DNA of 64,000 bases from Viola odorata (taxonomy: Eukaryota; Streptophyta; Magnoliopsida; Malpighiales; Violaceae), in the NCBI GenBank assembly GCA_963691705.1, contig OY829539.1:17406407-17470406 (forward strand), in the 5' to 3' direction. Of this stretch, positions 1 through 11,397 are shown in pieces. The notes below the pieces were generated by a model, which was given only the letters and a program-made list of their open reading frames with translations, was not told the DNA's origin and searched no databases. The translations under genes were made by a program, and so were the position numbers. How positions within the stretch are numbered: the stretch's first letter is position 1; each line of letters opens with the position of its first letter.

Positions 1-1989
1 ACTTCCAAGCCCATTCTATTATCGTACTCACTGACCAGCCATTGAAAAGGATATTCCGGAAGCCTGAGTCTTCAGGAAGGATGTTGATTTGGGCCATCGA
101 GCTCGAGCAATACGGATTGCGGTACAAAAACCGCCCCTCCGTGAAAGCCCAAGTCCTAGCAGACTTCATAGCTGAGTGTACCTTCACAGAAGACCCGTTA
201 ACGGACCTGCCGGAAGAGGAAAGAAAAGACCTAGACCTCCCATTCCTTGAAACCTACACTGAGTTGTGGGTTATTCACGTAGATGTAGCTAAGAACCAGG
301 AACTAGCGGGAGCCGGGATCTTCATGATCGGGCCACATGATATGCAGATACGGTACGCCATCAGAATACTGCAGCCGTTATCCAATAACGCGGCAGAATA
401 TGAGGCACTGCTAGCTGGTCTCAGAATAGGAAGAAACTTTTCCTCCAAGGTCATACACGATACGGGAATGATGGGAGACTTGCAATTAAAAATTTGTGGA
501 GACTCCAAAATGATAATAGACCAAGTCTTGGGACACTCTCAGGCTAGAGAGCCCATCATGGTTCAATACCTCGCTAAGGTGAAACACAAATTATTGGAAA
601 TAAAGAAAAGCGGTATGCGGGTCAGCTTTGAGCACTTTCCCCGAGAGGATAACGCTGAAGCTGATGGCCTGGCCAAACTCGCTGCAAATCCAGATGCATG
701 CATACCCAAGGGTGTGTACTACCAAGAGATATCGGTTCCCTCCTTCATGGAAGAGCAAACGTCGCTTTGCGTGCAAGAGATCAAAAATGACTGGCGAATC
801 CTCGTGATAAACTACTTGAAACATGAGGAACTACCCGCGGATAGCACCGAGAGAAAGAAGGTGCTGAAGTAGGCAGCAAGGTGTACGTATTATGACGGAG
901 AGCTGATCCGGAGATGTTTCTCTCACCTAGCGGCCAAGTGTATAACAGAACAAGAAGGCCTTCACACCTTGAGAGAAATCCATGAAGGAATATGTGGTAT
1001 GCACGCATCAGGCGGCACCTTAGCCGCGCAAGTCTTTAGGTCAAAGAGACTGCCACAAACAATTATGTACGGACTTGTCAAAAGTGTCAGGAGTTCTCTA
1101 AGATTCATCGACAACCCGCTACGGAAATTTCTGATATAGTGGCTCCTTGTCCTTTTGCGAAATGGGGGATAGATATCCTAGGCCCGTTTCCAAAGGCAAG
1201 GTCCCAGCTAAAATTCGTGGTCGTGATAGTAGATTACTTCACGAAATGGGCAGAAGCGGAAGTGGTGGCCAACATCACAACAAAGAAAATTTGGCGTTTC
1301 TTTAAACACCAAGTTATCATGTGGTTCGGCGTTCCCCATGTGCTAGTCAGCGATAACGGGACACAGTTCACCAGCCAGTTCTTCAGAGATTAGTGCGCGG
1401 AATTTTAGATCGAACAAAGGTTCTCTTCCGTGGCTCACCCGCAGACCAACAGTCAAGCAGAGGTGATGAACCGAAGCATTCTCACTGGAAGGATCTAAGA
1501 AGAAATGGGCGGACGAGCTGCCAAATGTGATGTGAGCGTACCGCATGACCATCAAAACTAGTACTGGAGAAACACCTTTCACATTGGCTTTTGGCACTGA
1601 GGTCGTCACACCGGTAGAAATCAGTACTGAGTCTGCGAGTGGCGTACTTTATGGAAGAAACGAATGAGGAAAGGTTGCGGGCTAACCTCGATGCGTTACC
1701 AGAACGGCAGGAGGAAGCTCTTCTGAAAACGCTTCATTATAAGCAAAGAATGGCGCGTTATCACAACAGGCACGTCAAAGAACGTCTGTTGAAAATAGGT
1801 GACTTGGTGCTTAGAGACAAACGAGCCACCGGACAACATATGTGGAAACTCAACCCGAACTGGGACGGCCCATACCGCGTCACCCGCGTTATCGGAAAGG
1901 GAGCGTATCACCTGGAGACACTTGATGGTACTCCCTTACCTAACTCTTGGAACGTAGCTCGTTTGAAACTATACCATGCTAGAGTCTAA
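1..1989 (+). pseudogene. Tat-1 pol remnant: RNase H end, second RNase H, integrase
   Basis: The frame is open from base 3 and matches the Tat-2 polyprotein. Bases 1-180 are the end of the classical RNase H (FRKPESSGRML). Bases 260-690 are the second, archaeal-like RNase H typical of Tat elements (NNAAEYEALLAGLRIG, DSKMIIDQ, EDNAEADGLAKLAA). A TAG at 870-872 ends the first open stretch. Integrase follows in pieces: the zinc-binding part near 950-1110 is frameshifted and lacks about ten residues near 1040. The catalytic core is at 1139-1393 (WGIDILGPF, SDNGTQF) and ends in a stop. More stops and shifts lie between 1393 and 1640, and the C-terminal module with GPYRVTRVIGKGAYHLE is open at 1639-1989. 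It cannot encode active proteins. The intact C-terminal module here shows what Tat-2 has lost. Confidence 0.92.
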
Positions 1990-2092
1990 TACACTCTCTG
2001 CACCTTTTGTTAATCTCAGCCCTAACTTGTGCTAATGCTTGAATAGAGAACATTCTCGTGTGTTTTATGGCTGATTGTGTGCAGATAATAAA

Positions 2093-2600
2093 GAGTGCTA
2101 GGAGTGAAAAGTCCTATCCTTGTGACGGTCGGTCCTGATCAGACGGCTTACTAAGTGAGGGCATGCCCTGGCATACCTAAAAACTGGTGTTGGGGGTGAA
2201 AAGTCCTATCCTCTTGGCAACTACGCTAACGCGGGTGGACCATTGAGACGAGGCACGTCCCGACTCCCTCGGGAGTGAAAAGTCCTATCCTTGTGGCAAA
2301 CCGGGCTAACATAGACGGCCCACTAAGACGAGGCACGTCCTGACATCTCTGGGAGTGAAAAGTCCTATCCTTGGTAATAACCGATCTAGTGTAGACGGCT
2401 CACCAAGAAGAGGCACGCCCTAGAGAGATAGTAACTCCATGATGGAAGTGAAAATCCTATCCTTGTGATAACCAGGCTAATACAAACGGCTCACTAAGTG
2501 AGGGCACGATTCTAGGATGTGAGGTCAACGCCTGAAAGTAAAAAACCTAGCCTTGTGACGGCCTATCCTGATCTGACGGCTCACTAAGATGAGGCACTTT
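2093..2600 (+). repeat. Tandem repeat after pol, six units of about 75-92 bp
   Basis: Six imperfect units each start with GTGAAAAGTCCTATCC or a close variant (near 2103, 2195, 2273, 2354, 2446 and 2536). Most also contain GACGGCYCACTAAGA and GAGGCACG. The array lies between the integrase stop and the antisense genes. A homologous six-unit array sits at the same place in Tat-2 (45905-46400). Retand and related Tat elements are known for tandem repeats in this untranslated region. Confidence 0.9.
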
Positions 2601-3235
2601 CCAGGCCGATCGTTAAAAATGTGAAGAATCGCAAAATCCCAACAAGTAACCAGATGGGAAATCCCTGGTGAAGATAGCTGGTGGATAAAGCGATATGAGC
2701 GACATCGGCAATAACAACCCGAGCCGGAAGTGGAAAGGCTTGCACGGGTAACTATTGTCTATTAGTATATGTCATTTTACTGATGACTTATAACTGAAAA
2801 TGTGTAGAGATGTTATTCATGGAACGAGGAGATTGTTTCTCTTGCTAGCGCGGCTGGGGAAAAGTGATTTAAATGGTGCGTATATTATGACGATATTCCC
2901 ATGGCAAGGAGAACGTTAGAATACATCTAAAAGTCATCCTAAGCCATCGCCCAAGAGCGTCTGCGACGATACGGTTATGCGCCATATATTACGGGAGGCT
3001 GGGAGTGGTGGAAATCGCGTTTCCTCTCTATAAGTCTATTATCTTGAAGGTTATCTACTGAGTGATGGTCGAAATGCACATGTAAAGGTCATGCCATGAT
3101 ATCTCCCGACGTACTCATTATCACAAGTCGATAAGGAAAGGAAATTATCAGCAAACGAAATTATGAAGCCGAATATATAGTTGTTCATAAGTGCCCCGGA
3201 AGGGTTACAAAAACAAAAGTCCAAAACTTTAAGGA
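2601..3235. other. Spacer, no gene seen
   Basis: This non-coding stretch of Tat-1 lies between the tandem repeat and the 3' end of antisense gene A1. I see no ORF of interest, RNA gene or repeat. Confidence 0.6.
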
Positions 3236-5671
3236 TTAAGAGAGAAGGACAAAAATGAACGACTCTTGAACGGCGAAACAGAGCGATAACGCTCGGCGTA
3301 GGCTGACCCTACGAACGTCCACGACTCTTGTATCCCTCTGCCGTGGCCTGACGAAGCCCTCGTCGGTGAGATGCACGAACTTCTCCAGGAAAGTGGCAGA
3401 AAGGGCATCGCCACAGCACAACTCCTCCCCATGAATCTCTAAGAAGCAGTTGGCCATGATAGCAACAGTGTTCTCAACATACCACATGCATTTCTCTAGC
3501 GTCTCTTCCTCTAGTGCCATTTTCTCTACCAGCAAGGCTGTCTTTTCCTCTTCCAGCACGGCATTCCTGGTTTTCTCAGCGGACACCTGCTCTTGCGCCT
3601 CTCTTAGTTCCTTCTTTGCCATCGCCAAGGTCAGCAACAATTTCTGACGTTCCTTCAGTAACCTCTTTCTCCTCTTTCTCCTTAGAGAGCCCATCTAGGG
3701 AGGTGGAAAGGGTGGCGACCTTATGTGACATGTGCTCCTCCCAATAATGAAACTCAGAGAAACAAGTAAAGATCTTGGAGCGCAACGAGTTTACCTGTGC
3801 GTCCGCGGGTTGAGAAAGGAAGGCCTCCCGCTCTTCGGGGGGCGTTAACGCATAAGCGGCCAAAAGGGAAGAAACCTCGACGGAACTGTCACCCCTGATA
3901 GCCGCAAACCTAGAACTGCATAGTTTGGCGAAGTCAACCTGATGAGTGACAGGACCAGATTCGCCCATCGAACCCAGGTCGGCCATAAGGTGAGGTGCGA
4001 CCACTCCTCCCCTAAAGTGCTGAAGCATCGGACCACTAGAAGGAATAAAAACCACGGTAGAGGGAGAAGGAGGTTGGTGAGAAGAAGTCCCCACTTGAAG
4101 TCCGAAGGAACCATGAGGAGAGAAACCGGACAAATCTTCGCTGAAGCCCAAACCACTGGAAAAGGGATGAGCGGAGGTGTCAAAAGAATGCAGTGAGGAT
4201 TCAAAGGGCATTGAACCACTAAGGCCCCTAAGAAAATCAGAAGCTCGATCCCCAGAAGCCACCATAGAATCAGCGGTGACGTTGGCTTTCTCCCCGGTAT
4301 CAACGTGACCCGTCAGCGGGCTCGCGCCCCCCGCGTCAGGTCGCGCCTTCTTCGCAGGACGAGCTAGTATGTGGCTCAAGTTCATACTGTTTGATGGGGA
4401 GGTGTGAGCGATAGAAGTGGTAACGCTCTGCAGAGAAAAATGTAGCGAGGGATAAGAAAATAAGAGAAAACACAAAAATCATATTAAAAGGCAGCGGGTG
4501 AGATAACACATAAAGGAAAAAAGCGTTTACCGCTGCGATATCGTTAACAGGCACTTCGGAGGAAGCTTTCGCATCTGGAGATGGAGGGAGAGCGGCAACG
4601 CTTCTCGTCCTTTTCTTTTTCTTTCCTTTCGAGGGAGCCCTGGAGGAAGAAGCCTGAGTTGGGTAGGCGGCAACAGACACGACAGGAACACCGAGAGGAA
4701 TAGTAGTGGATTCCTCACCAACTGGGGAAGAAGACGTTTGGACGAGACTCGCGGTAGCGACAGGTGGTACAGTCGGGTTAACCGTAGCGGCAGCATCAAT
4801 GATAGCTTCTTCTTTCTCCCTCCTTCGTTGAGCACTCCTTAGCCGTTTCCTGACGCTCTCAGGTTTCCGGTCGGGATCGGTCACTGCATAATCACGAGAT
4901 AATGTTAGTGTTAGTACAGACTACGACAAAGAAGAAAACAACACGACACTCACGTCTGATGCAAGTTTGGATGTCCATCCCACATGCCAAGTTGCGAGTA
5001 TGAACGCTGATTTCCAACTGAAGTAGTTTGTCCAACCAGCCTCGCTCGGGCTGGCGAAGTACCCGCCGCCGACCCCAGGAACTATCCTTGACGTCTTGAT
5101 TAAAACCAGATCGCCACCAAGGGTCTGGCTGATTAGGAATCTCAATAATAAAAATTTCCTTATTGCTATCACAAGATCGCCACCAAGACTCAAGATGAAG
5201 GAGCTTCCAGGTGAAGTTCTTAAGAGAGTCATCGTCATAACGGGGCGATATCGCTATCACACCTCGACGACTGTACAATTTGAAAAGAGACTTAAGCAGC
5301 ATAAGGGAAGGAGAGTTAATCCCTTTGTACTTGCAAAGTTCCAGAAAAGCATAAACACAACCATATGTGTTTGGGATTAACTGAACGGGATTCAGATCAA
5401 GAGTAGTAAGCAACTGTTTCACAAAGGAATCAACAGGAAACTGAAAACCGTAACGAAACATCTAGGCATATAGAACCCTACGATTACCAGTCAAAATGTT
5501 GTACAGACATAATGATTCAGGGGCAACGGAGACCGTATAGCCCTCCGGGATAGTGGCAGGATGATCGGCTAGATGGTCATTAAGAGTGGTTAAAGAAGTA
5601 ATGCTACTAGCGGTATTCTCAATCTTTTCCTCGTCAAGGGATTTAGACCCAGAACGACGAGCCCTAGTCAT
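3236..5671 (-). pseudogene. Antisense gene A1 of Tat-1 (Transposase_28-like domain plus coiled coil)
   Basis: Proposed three-exon gene on the strand opposite to pol. Exon 1 is 5671-4954 (718 nt), starting at MTRARRSGSK and ending at a GTGAGT donor. Exon 2 is 4883-4531, between a TATGCAG acceptor and a GTAAAC donor. Exon 3 is 4427-3236, after a CTCTGCAG acceptor. The joins keep phase. The first exon encodes a domain rich in aromatic and hydrophobic residues (FQFPVDSFVKQLL, LNPVQLIPN, GINSPSLMLL, ISPRYDDDSLKNF) resembling the plant 'putative gypsy type transposon' family. Exon 3 ends in a long charged coiled coil (KKELREAQEQ, EEEKTALLVEKMALEEE). It is broken by an AAG-to-TAG change at 5462-5464 and a frameshift near 3670-3694. 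Exon 2 is basic and low-complexity. Function is unknown. The closest relatives in the window are A1 of Tat-2 and A2. Confidence 0.75.
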
Positions 5672-5843
5672 GGCAGAAATAAAGGCTAAAAGGATGAAGA
5701 AGACGGTAGTGGCAAACGAGAAATACCTTTCTAAGGAGAGGAACTCTGAGCGCCCAGACGATGAAAAGGAGAAACAGAAGCCGACTCAGAAGAATATGGA
5801 AAGAGTAAAATGACAAAAGTGGAAAAAAGAAACAAGTGTTAGG

Positions 5844-5850
5844 TTTTATA
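5844..5850 (-). promoter_or_regulatory. TATA-like box of A1 (Tat-1)
   Basis: TATAAAA on the minus strand, about 175 bp before the A1 ATG. The Tat-2 copy has TTATATATAA about 165 bp before its A1 ATG. The 661-bp interval to the end of A2 (5672-6332) otherwise shows nothing. Confidence 0.5.
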
Positions 5851-6332
5851 GTCGCAAAAGTCAAGTAAATCGACTGTTGTAACAGTCGTCACGGCGTCTC
5901 AAGGAACAGGTATAGGTAATGAGTCCGATTCTTGAAAAGTGAGAAGGCACTTTGATCTCACCAATTCCTAGGGCACGCTAACCCTTGCCGACCTTACAAG
6001 TTGACACATGTCTCTTGGATCATCATAACTCCTCCTTTGCATTAATGAAGAAATCCTAAGCATTAAATGCTCTGAAAAGAAGAATCGATTTTCGAAACAA
6101 GATAGACGTAATGGCACGATGACGTGACGACTTAGATAATACGACTTGGCGATAATCGAATTAGTGGCTGACAAGATAACGCAGAAAAGCGGAATAAAGA
6201 TTATTTATTCAAGGAAAAATTACAAACAACAATACGAGGTAAGCGTCATCAATTATTACAAACTGAATCAAACCAATGATTAGTAAGAGAAATGCAAGAA
6301 ATGAAGTCCTCTCTGGCGCCAACCCTGTCTGA

Positions 6333-8320
6333 TCATCGGAACGCCTTAGTCATCTTTGGAGAAACCTTCGCCAAGTCCACATCCTGGGCTGATATCTCTT
6401 CACGAAGAAAAGAGTTTCTTTTGTTAGCCACCGTCAACTCAGCCTTAGCCATCGCCAATTCCGCTTCTAAAAGTTCTGCTTTGGCCTTCCCCTTTGATTT
6501 TTCCTTTGCAAGCTCTGCGCGACAATCATCCAGCTCAGCCTGGGTACGACTTTAAAGCTGAGTCAACTTCGTCACCTTGGCCAAGGTGGCATCTAACAGC
6601 TCTTTTAAGCCAAGGGAACCTCGAAGTTTGTCACCATGAGCGCCCAGAAAATAATGCATTTTGCGAAAGCTGGCAAGAGCGTTATTTAGATCTCGCGCAC
6701 GTTGGATATCGGGGGGAAGACGCAGTAATTCCTCTTTGGCTTCGGGAGAGCCAAATATCTCACCCACCAGAGACCCTACCAGCTGGTCTCGCGATAGCGA
6801 GTCCAATATCCCCAAAGCGCGAAGCCCGCGAGTACCAAAGGTGGACAGATCCAAGCGGTAAGAAGAGACTCCCACTCGGGAGTCCGAAAGAGAAATATTG
6901 GTGACAAAAGGAGGAGAGCAACTTTCCACGAAATCACCTAGGCCAGAAATGGATGTGAACAGTAATGGTTAAGGGATCCTCGGTGAAGGAACAAAAGGAA
7001 TGCTCAAGTCAGGTGGCGGCGCGACAACGTCAGGAATATAAGAGGAAATGAGAGAGTCAGGAACGTCAATAGGTGGAGTCGAGTCTGGCACCGATGGGTT
7101 TTCAACGACCGCGGGGGGAATGACCGGTGACGCCTCGGGGACCTTTGTCGCCTGAGAGGTCGTCGCCACGGTAGAAGGGTCGACATTTGTGAAGGGGACC
7201 TCATCAGCTTTCTTCAAGAAAATCCCAGCAGCTTGAGCGGTTTTCTCAACTCTGAGTTTTTTCCGCTGTGCCGTGGAAGCATGGAGAAGCCCGGTCTCGA
7301 GGTCCATGTCCTCGTTGGGGTTGACCCGTGGTCGTTCTCTTGCTCCGATCCGGTAGCCAATTATTGAGAAAACTAGAGGCCCGAGCGGGAATATCGCGCC
7401 CTCTCGCGGCAACTGTCTTAGTCCTCCTCTTTTTTGGCGAAGCGGCTTGACGGCTGGAACTCTCGGGCAGGGGAGAAGCCGGTAGAGTTTGAAGTGGTGT
7501 TACGTTTAAAGAAGCGGCATCCATGCCAGGCGATCGGTCTTCAGTATCGTCTACCACCAAGACACGTTAGAGTAGTGAGTAAGTCGTAATGATAACACAA
7601 AAAAGGGAACTCACCTATAGTACACTCCGTCATAAGCCTGTACAGGGCAAATTCTCGGATACGGAAGGAGGAATTCATGTCTAACAAGGTGACAGCCTGA
7701 TGTAACTCTTCCCTAGACAACACCGCTGGGTTTACCCAAATGGAATCGACAAGCCCGCGGTTAAAGCCCCTAGGCCAAGGACAGAAAGGAAGACTAACAA
7801 TAAAGAACCCACTTTTCCAATCCTTTACAGTCCCCTCGTATCCCTTGAACCTCTGCCAGAATGACTGGGCGAATGCGTCATTCCATCTTGGAGCGATATC
7901 GACCAAACAGTTGCGACACTTGAAGCTAAAAAATTTACAGAATAAATTGACAGACGGAGTAAGTATACCTTGCCGTTCGCAAGCGCGAAGAAAAGCATAA
8001 ATTCTGCACCAAGAGGAAGGGGTTATCTGAGTCGGGTCGATATCGTACTGACGCTGCAATTTCTTTACAGACTCATGAATGGGAAAGAGAAAACCATAAA
8101 GGAACATCTTAAAATAGACCATCCTGTCACTCCTGGGCAAGGGGTCATGAAGTCGTTGACCCGCCTCAGGAACCTTAACGGAAAAACTGGGAGGAAAGGA
8201 AATACCATGCTCCTCTAACTCAGCTTTCAAGACCATTTCACAAGTAAAGCTACTGGGCGTTCTCTTGATTTCTAGATCTATAGGCATCTGAAGACCCCTA
8301 GGGTCTCTAGTAATGCGCAT
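6333..8320 (-). pseudogene. Antisense gene A2 of Tat-1 (Transposase_28-like domain plus coiled coil)
   Basis: Exon 1 is 8320-7615 (706 nt), from MRITRDPRG to a GTGAGT donor. Exon 2 starts at 7550 after a GGTGGTAG acceptor, and the implied intron is only about 64 bp. Exon 1 carries FLFPIHESVKKL, DPTQITPSSW, GILTPSVNLF and IAPRWNDAFAQSFWQRF, the same pattern as A1 but closer to A2 of Tat-2. Exon 2 opens with LNVTPLQTLPASPLP, shared with Tat-2. It passes through a Ser/Pro/Thr-rich middle, then a conserved stretch near 6900-6600 (GLRALGILDSLSRDQL, GEIFGSPEAKEE) and a C-terminal coiled coil (AELLEAELAMAKAEL). Exon 2 is broken by a frameshift near 7400-7330 and stops near 6969 and 6552, with a terminal TGA at 6333-6335. 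Function is unknown. Confidence 0.75.
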
Positions 8321-8510
8321 AATGAGCCAATAAGAAGAAAATTTGAGGAAATGGAGCAAAAATACCTGGAACAAGAAGGCAATATATAAGTCGCCGGCGC
8401 CGATGAACGGTTGAAGAAAGTTTCTTCGAATAAAAGAAGAAGCAAAAGAGAGAGAATGATGAGAGAGAATTTTGAAGCGCGAGCAAAAGTGTTAAAAGAA
8501 AACAATGGTT

Positions 8511-8522
8511 CCCTTTTAAAGG
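8511..8522 (-). promoter_or_regulatory. Possible TATA-like element of A2 (Tat-1)
   Basis: CCTTTAAAAGGG on the minus strand, about 190 bp before the A2 ATG. A related CCTTTAAGAGGGG lies about 185 bp before A2 in Tat-2. The core is weak, so this rests mainly on conserved position. Confidence 0.35.
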
Positions 8523-8819
8523 TTGACCTGAGTACCCAACAGCCTGTGAAAACGAGACGCGTGCAAAACAGAAAGTGACACGTAGAGAAACCGCATAAGA
8601 ATATTTATGACTAAGCATTTATATTCTCGAAGAAAAATAGCCACTGATTAGAAGCTGATAAAACGGTCATATCAAGCGGCAGCTTGCTTCTCAGCGATAA
8701 CTAACCAAGTGCGAAAGGAGTTAACGCGAAAAGGCGATTAAGGAAAGGAGGAAAATGAAAAGTGTAATTTTATTCAATCAAGGTCGTACGACATCTACAA
8801 AGAGGCACGATACATAAGA

Positions 8820-9244
8820 CTAATCATCATCAGGCCAATAGGAAGGCCAGTACTAGTATTCCTCATCCGAGGATGGAAACTCCTCAGCAATGGGAGGGAA
8901 AGGTTCTTCGGTGTGCCTCGTCTGACCCAGTTTTAGTAAACTTGGCTCCCCTTTGGTAGCAGGGGCCGCGATTTCAGCACCGATACCGTTGGCGGAACCC
9001 CTCTCCATAGAGCGACTTACGTGAGGAGACAGAATGTCACCATTCTAAACAGGTGAGGATAAACGAGTGGAGATGGGTCGACCGTCTTCGAAGTCCTTCT
9101 TTTCCTCAACCTCTTATGACTTTTACTGCGAGAAAGTCGCCCCTTCAGGCATGAGGATGAAGGAGGATTCTCAGAATCTGGTGAGGTCGGAGGAGTTAGG
9201 GGAGAGCCGCGTTCTGCAAGGTCTAAAGAGTATGAATCGGCCAT
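8820..9244 (-). pseudogene. Antisense gene A3 of Tat-1 (small basic protein), broken
   Basis: It starts at 9244 with the same signature as A3 of Tat-2: a run close to PLTPPTSPDSENPPSS followed by a basic segment (RSKSHKRLRKRRTSK). It is then thrown out of frame near 9060. The Tat-2-like C-terminus (EEFPSSDEEY) can still be read just before 8850, and a TAG sits at 8820-8822 where Tat-2 has its stop. The 425-nt length is not a multiple of three, consistent with a frameshift. The basic segment looks like a nuclear localisation signal. I do not recognise the family. Confidence 0.6.
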
Positions 9245-9314
9245 GAAACTGCAAGCGGTTCTAACAAGAAACTAGGAGGAAAGAGATGAATAGAAAAAGG
9301 GAGAGAAAATCCCA

Positions 9315-9321
9315 TTAAATA
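9315..9321 (-). promoter_or_regulatory. TATA-like box of A3 (Tat-1)
   Basis: TATTTAA on the minus strand, 71 bp before the A3 ATG. Tat-2 has the same TATTTAA 68 bp before its A3 ATG. Confidence 0.5.
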
Positions 9322-9724
9322 GCTGGGAAGGAGGTGCTTTCCCATCTTCCCGCATAATTTTTGAGAAAATTGGTGCGTCTCGAAAGTGGGTTAAATTGCA
9401 GAATTGAATCCTGTGATCACGCCTATTGGAAGATCTCCCTAATCGATAGGCACCAAAAAACCGCCCAATCAGTTGATACTAAAGAGGCGGAGCGAAATTA
9501 ATGAAGAACGGTTCGTGAGGATAACTGCTACCAAAGTCTAACCGAGGACATACTCGTTTTCAGTTGGGCTGATGTGGCAATCAACCGAAACATCGACTAG
9601 CACGTGGCGAAAAGAAACGGTGACCCCAATAAAGAAAAACATTTTATTTTTTTATTTATGGCCTAACGGCCTGGGCATACATTTATACAAAGAAAAGAAA
9701 AGGTAGAACGGCGATGGTCGACAG

Positions 9725-10108
9725 TCAAGCCTGGGATCCAGCATCATCATCCTCTGGCAGTGTAGGGACCTCCCTCAAAGCGTCCGCCACAGAGGTCAAT
9801 CCGGCAAAAGAAATCCTCATGCCCTTCAAGCAGTAGTTCAGCAAATCCTTCTTGTGCTGTAGCATAGTGATCACCACCTCGATATGGGAGACAACAGCAA
9901 CCAACTTGGACACACACTATAAAGGACTGAAATCCTCTAGAGAAGTCACACCAAGCTTGGACCGAAGGGGAGTCAGCATTCCTTGAAGCTCCAGAACGTT
10001 CTCGGATGACTTGATCAGTATATTTTCCAGAAAGCCAACGTCGTCGTCGTTGAGGTTCTTTAGGGTGTGAGTTTCAGAGATCAGAAAATTCTTGGTAAGA
10101 CTGTCCAT
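9725..10108 (-). pseudogene. Antisense gene A4 of Tat-1 (about 127 aa), one stop
   Basis: 384 nt from ATG (10108) to TGA (9725-9727), exactly the length of A4 in Tat-2. It begins MDSLTKNFLISETHTLKNL and continues with LENILIKSSENVLELQGML and a hydrophobic helical second half ending DDDAGSQA. One in-frame TAG near 9917 (after EDFSPL) interrupts it. The protein is mostly amphipathic helix with heptad-like Leu/Val spacing. No known domain is recognised. Three copies exist in the window and each carries a single stop at a different place, so the reading frame was intact in their ancestor. Confidence 0.65.
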
Positions 10109-10167
10109 GATGCAAATACGGAGAAGAAATGATAAAAAAATGCATAACTGGTGCAAAGAAAATTTGA

Positions 10168-10174
10168 ATTTATA
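10168..10174 (-). promoter_or_regulatory. TATA box of A4 (Tat-1)
   Basis: TATAAAT on the minus strand, about 60 bp before the A4 ATG. It sits at the same relative place in the copies at 18823-18829 and 53759-53765. Confidence 0.55.
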
Positions 10175-10312
10175 AGTCTCAAGAAAAGGCGATAAAAGAT
10201 GTGCTTCTCGAGGACCGAGCCACCCTATATCGCACGTGTCGACATGCAATCTGAATGGAAGCTGAAATGATAGCCCTTGGTAAACACCCGGGCTTGTTTT
10301 TAGTTGGGCTTA

Positions 10313-10853
10313 TGATAACAATTAAGGCTACTTCAAGGGTATTATCGTCCTTGTATCATTGCGAAGGTTGGAACCCTACCGCGCCTGCCACGGGTCAGCC
10401 AAGGAAGGTTGACCCCCCTTAACTAGCGAGGAGCTCTGGGATGGTCGATATAAGCGGGGGAGGGGGGGTCTTACGCGTCATCCACCTACACGCACGGCGC
10501 TATCCCATCCTAGGACAGGCATGACGTCACTTGAAGTTGTCGCCCATGAAGTCACCTGAAGATATCGTCCCTGGCGTCATTCGAAGATATCGTCCTTGAT
10601 GTCGCCAGGAAGTGTTATTTTCCCAGATAACGCCCTCACCCGGCCTATAAATACCCCACCATTTAAAATGCATGGTAAGCCTAAGATCGCAGCTGGAACC
10701 TCTGCCATTTTGAACCGCCTCACTAACTTAGGCATTGGAGTGTTTACGTCAGAGCCCCCCCTCCGACGCTTTGTAGGTACATTCGGTGGAAACTACAGTG
10801 ACTCTGATTGGCCCCACCTCCCCTTCCGACCCCCAAAACTTCGAATCTTATCA
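10313..10853 (+). repeat. 3' LTR of Tat-1
   Basis: 541 bp bounded by TGATAA and TTATCA, a perfect terminal inverted repeat shared with the 571-bp LTRs of Tat-2. It contains a CTATAAATA box near 10645. The 5' boundary is inferred from the inverted repeat, because no obvious polypurine tract precedes it. ORFs inside it are not credible genes. Confidence 0.75.
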
Positions 10854-11009
10854 AGGTGGCCTCATGCCTTGTTAGGGCTGCGCGCGGAGTGGCCTCGTGA
10901 GTTGCTTGGTCATCCTATGAGATTCCCGATAGATGCGAGGGGCCACGCGGGTGGCCTAGGACTTACGCGAGGGCGTGAGTGGATGGCCTAGGGTTAGCAT
11001 GGGCCTCCT
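10854..11009. other. GC-rich flank of Tat-1 with short repeats
   Basis: About 155 bp with several loosely repeated GTGGCCT-containing segments spaced 30-50 bp apart. It may be the truncated LTR of the chromovirus-like fragment that follows on the minus strand. It cannot be assigned. Confidence 0.4.
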
Positions 11010-11397
11010 CTAGGGTTTCCGATATAGGCGCACAGTCGATCCTTCGCCTCCGATATGGTGCTCGATCACCATCAAGACCCGACCATCGGTTTGAAGAGCT
11101 TTCTTCCTGATCTTGGTTGCAATCCATAATGCAAGTTTCTTAGCCATGCTATGGGTGATTGGCCCTTGTGGCGCCATATCCTCAAGGTCTACTGTAGGCA
11201 TAGGTAAGATCACATCATCTCCTCCTCCTTTGAAATGATTATACCTCAAATCCATGTCTTTAAGATCCTTGTCTCCTGTATGGAAAAAGATCAAGTCATT
11301 AATATGGAAGAAGTTGCTAATGGATCCATACTCACTTAGCAAGTAAAGGATATATGCGTTGTTGTTGATTCGGTGGAGAATTTGGAAGGGACTGACA
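11010..11397 (-). pseudogene. Chromovirus-like pol C-terminus, minus strand
   Basis: The reading frame matches the tail that follows integrase in plant chromovirus-like Ty3/gypsy elements: SPFQILHRINNNAYIL, FFHINDL, then a DLRxNxFxxGxDD-like stretch and GPITHSMAKKL. It ends at GGEGSTVRLYRKP. It is interrupted at 11397 by an Athila-like LTR, so the rest of pol is missing. A homologous tail, in the opposite direction, lies at 12690-12890. Confidence 0.7.

Larger units (their letters stand above)
1..10853 (+). mobile_element. Tat-lineage Ty3/gypsy element Tat-1, 3' part
   Basis: This is the 3' portion of an LTR retrotransposon whose 5' half lies left of the window. In order it holds the end of pol (RNase H, second RNase H, integrase), a six-unit tandem repeat, four antisense genes (A1-A4), and a 3' LTR ending at 10853. 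The same order is found at 43700-54449. The pol protein is clearly homologous to the copy at 40832-45853 but carries many stops and frameshifts, so this is the older copy. An extra RNase H, a tandem repeat after pol and antisense ORFs are known hallmarks of the Tat group (Retand, Grande, Ogre relatives). No 5' LTR is visible, so the target duplication cannot be checked. Confidence 0.9.

Noticed and set aside
10596..10991. 131-aa ORF at the Tat-1 LTR end
   Set aside because: Spans LTR and flank, Pro/Arg-rich only because of GC content, no homologue in the Tat-2 LTR.
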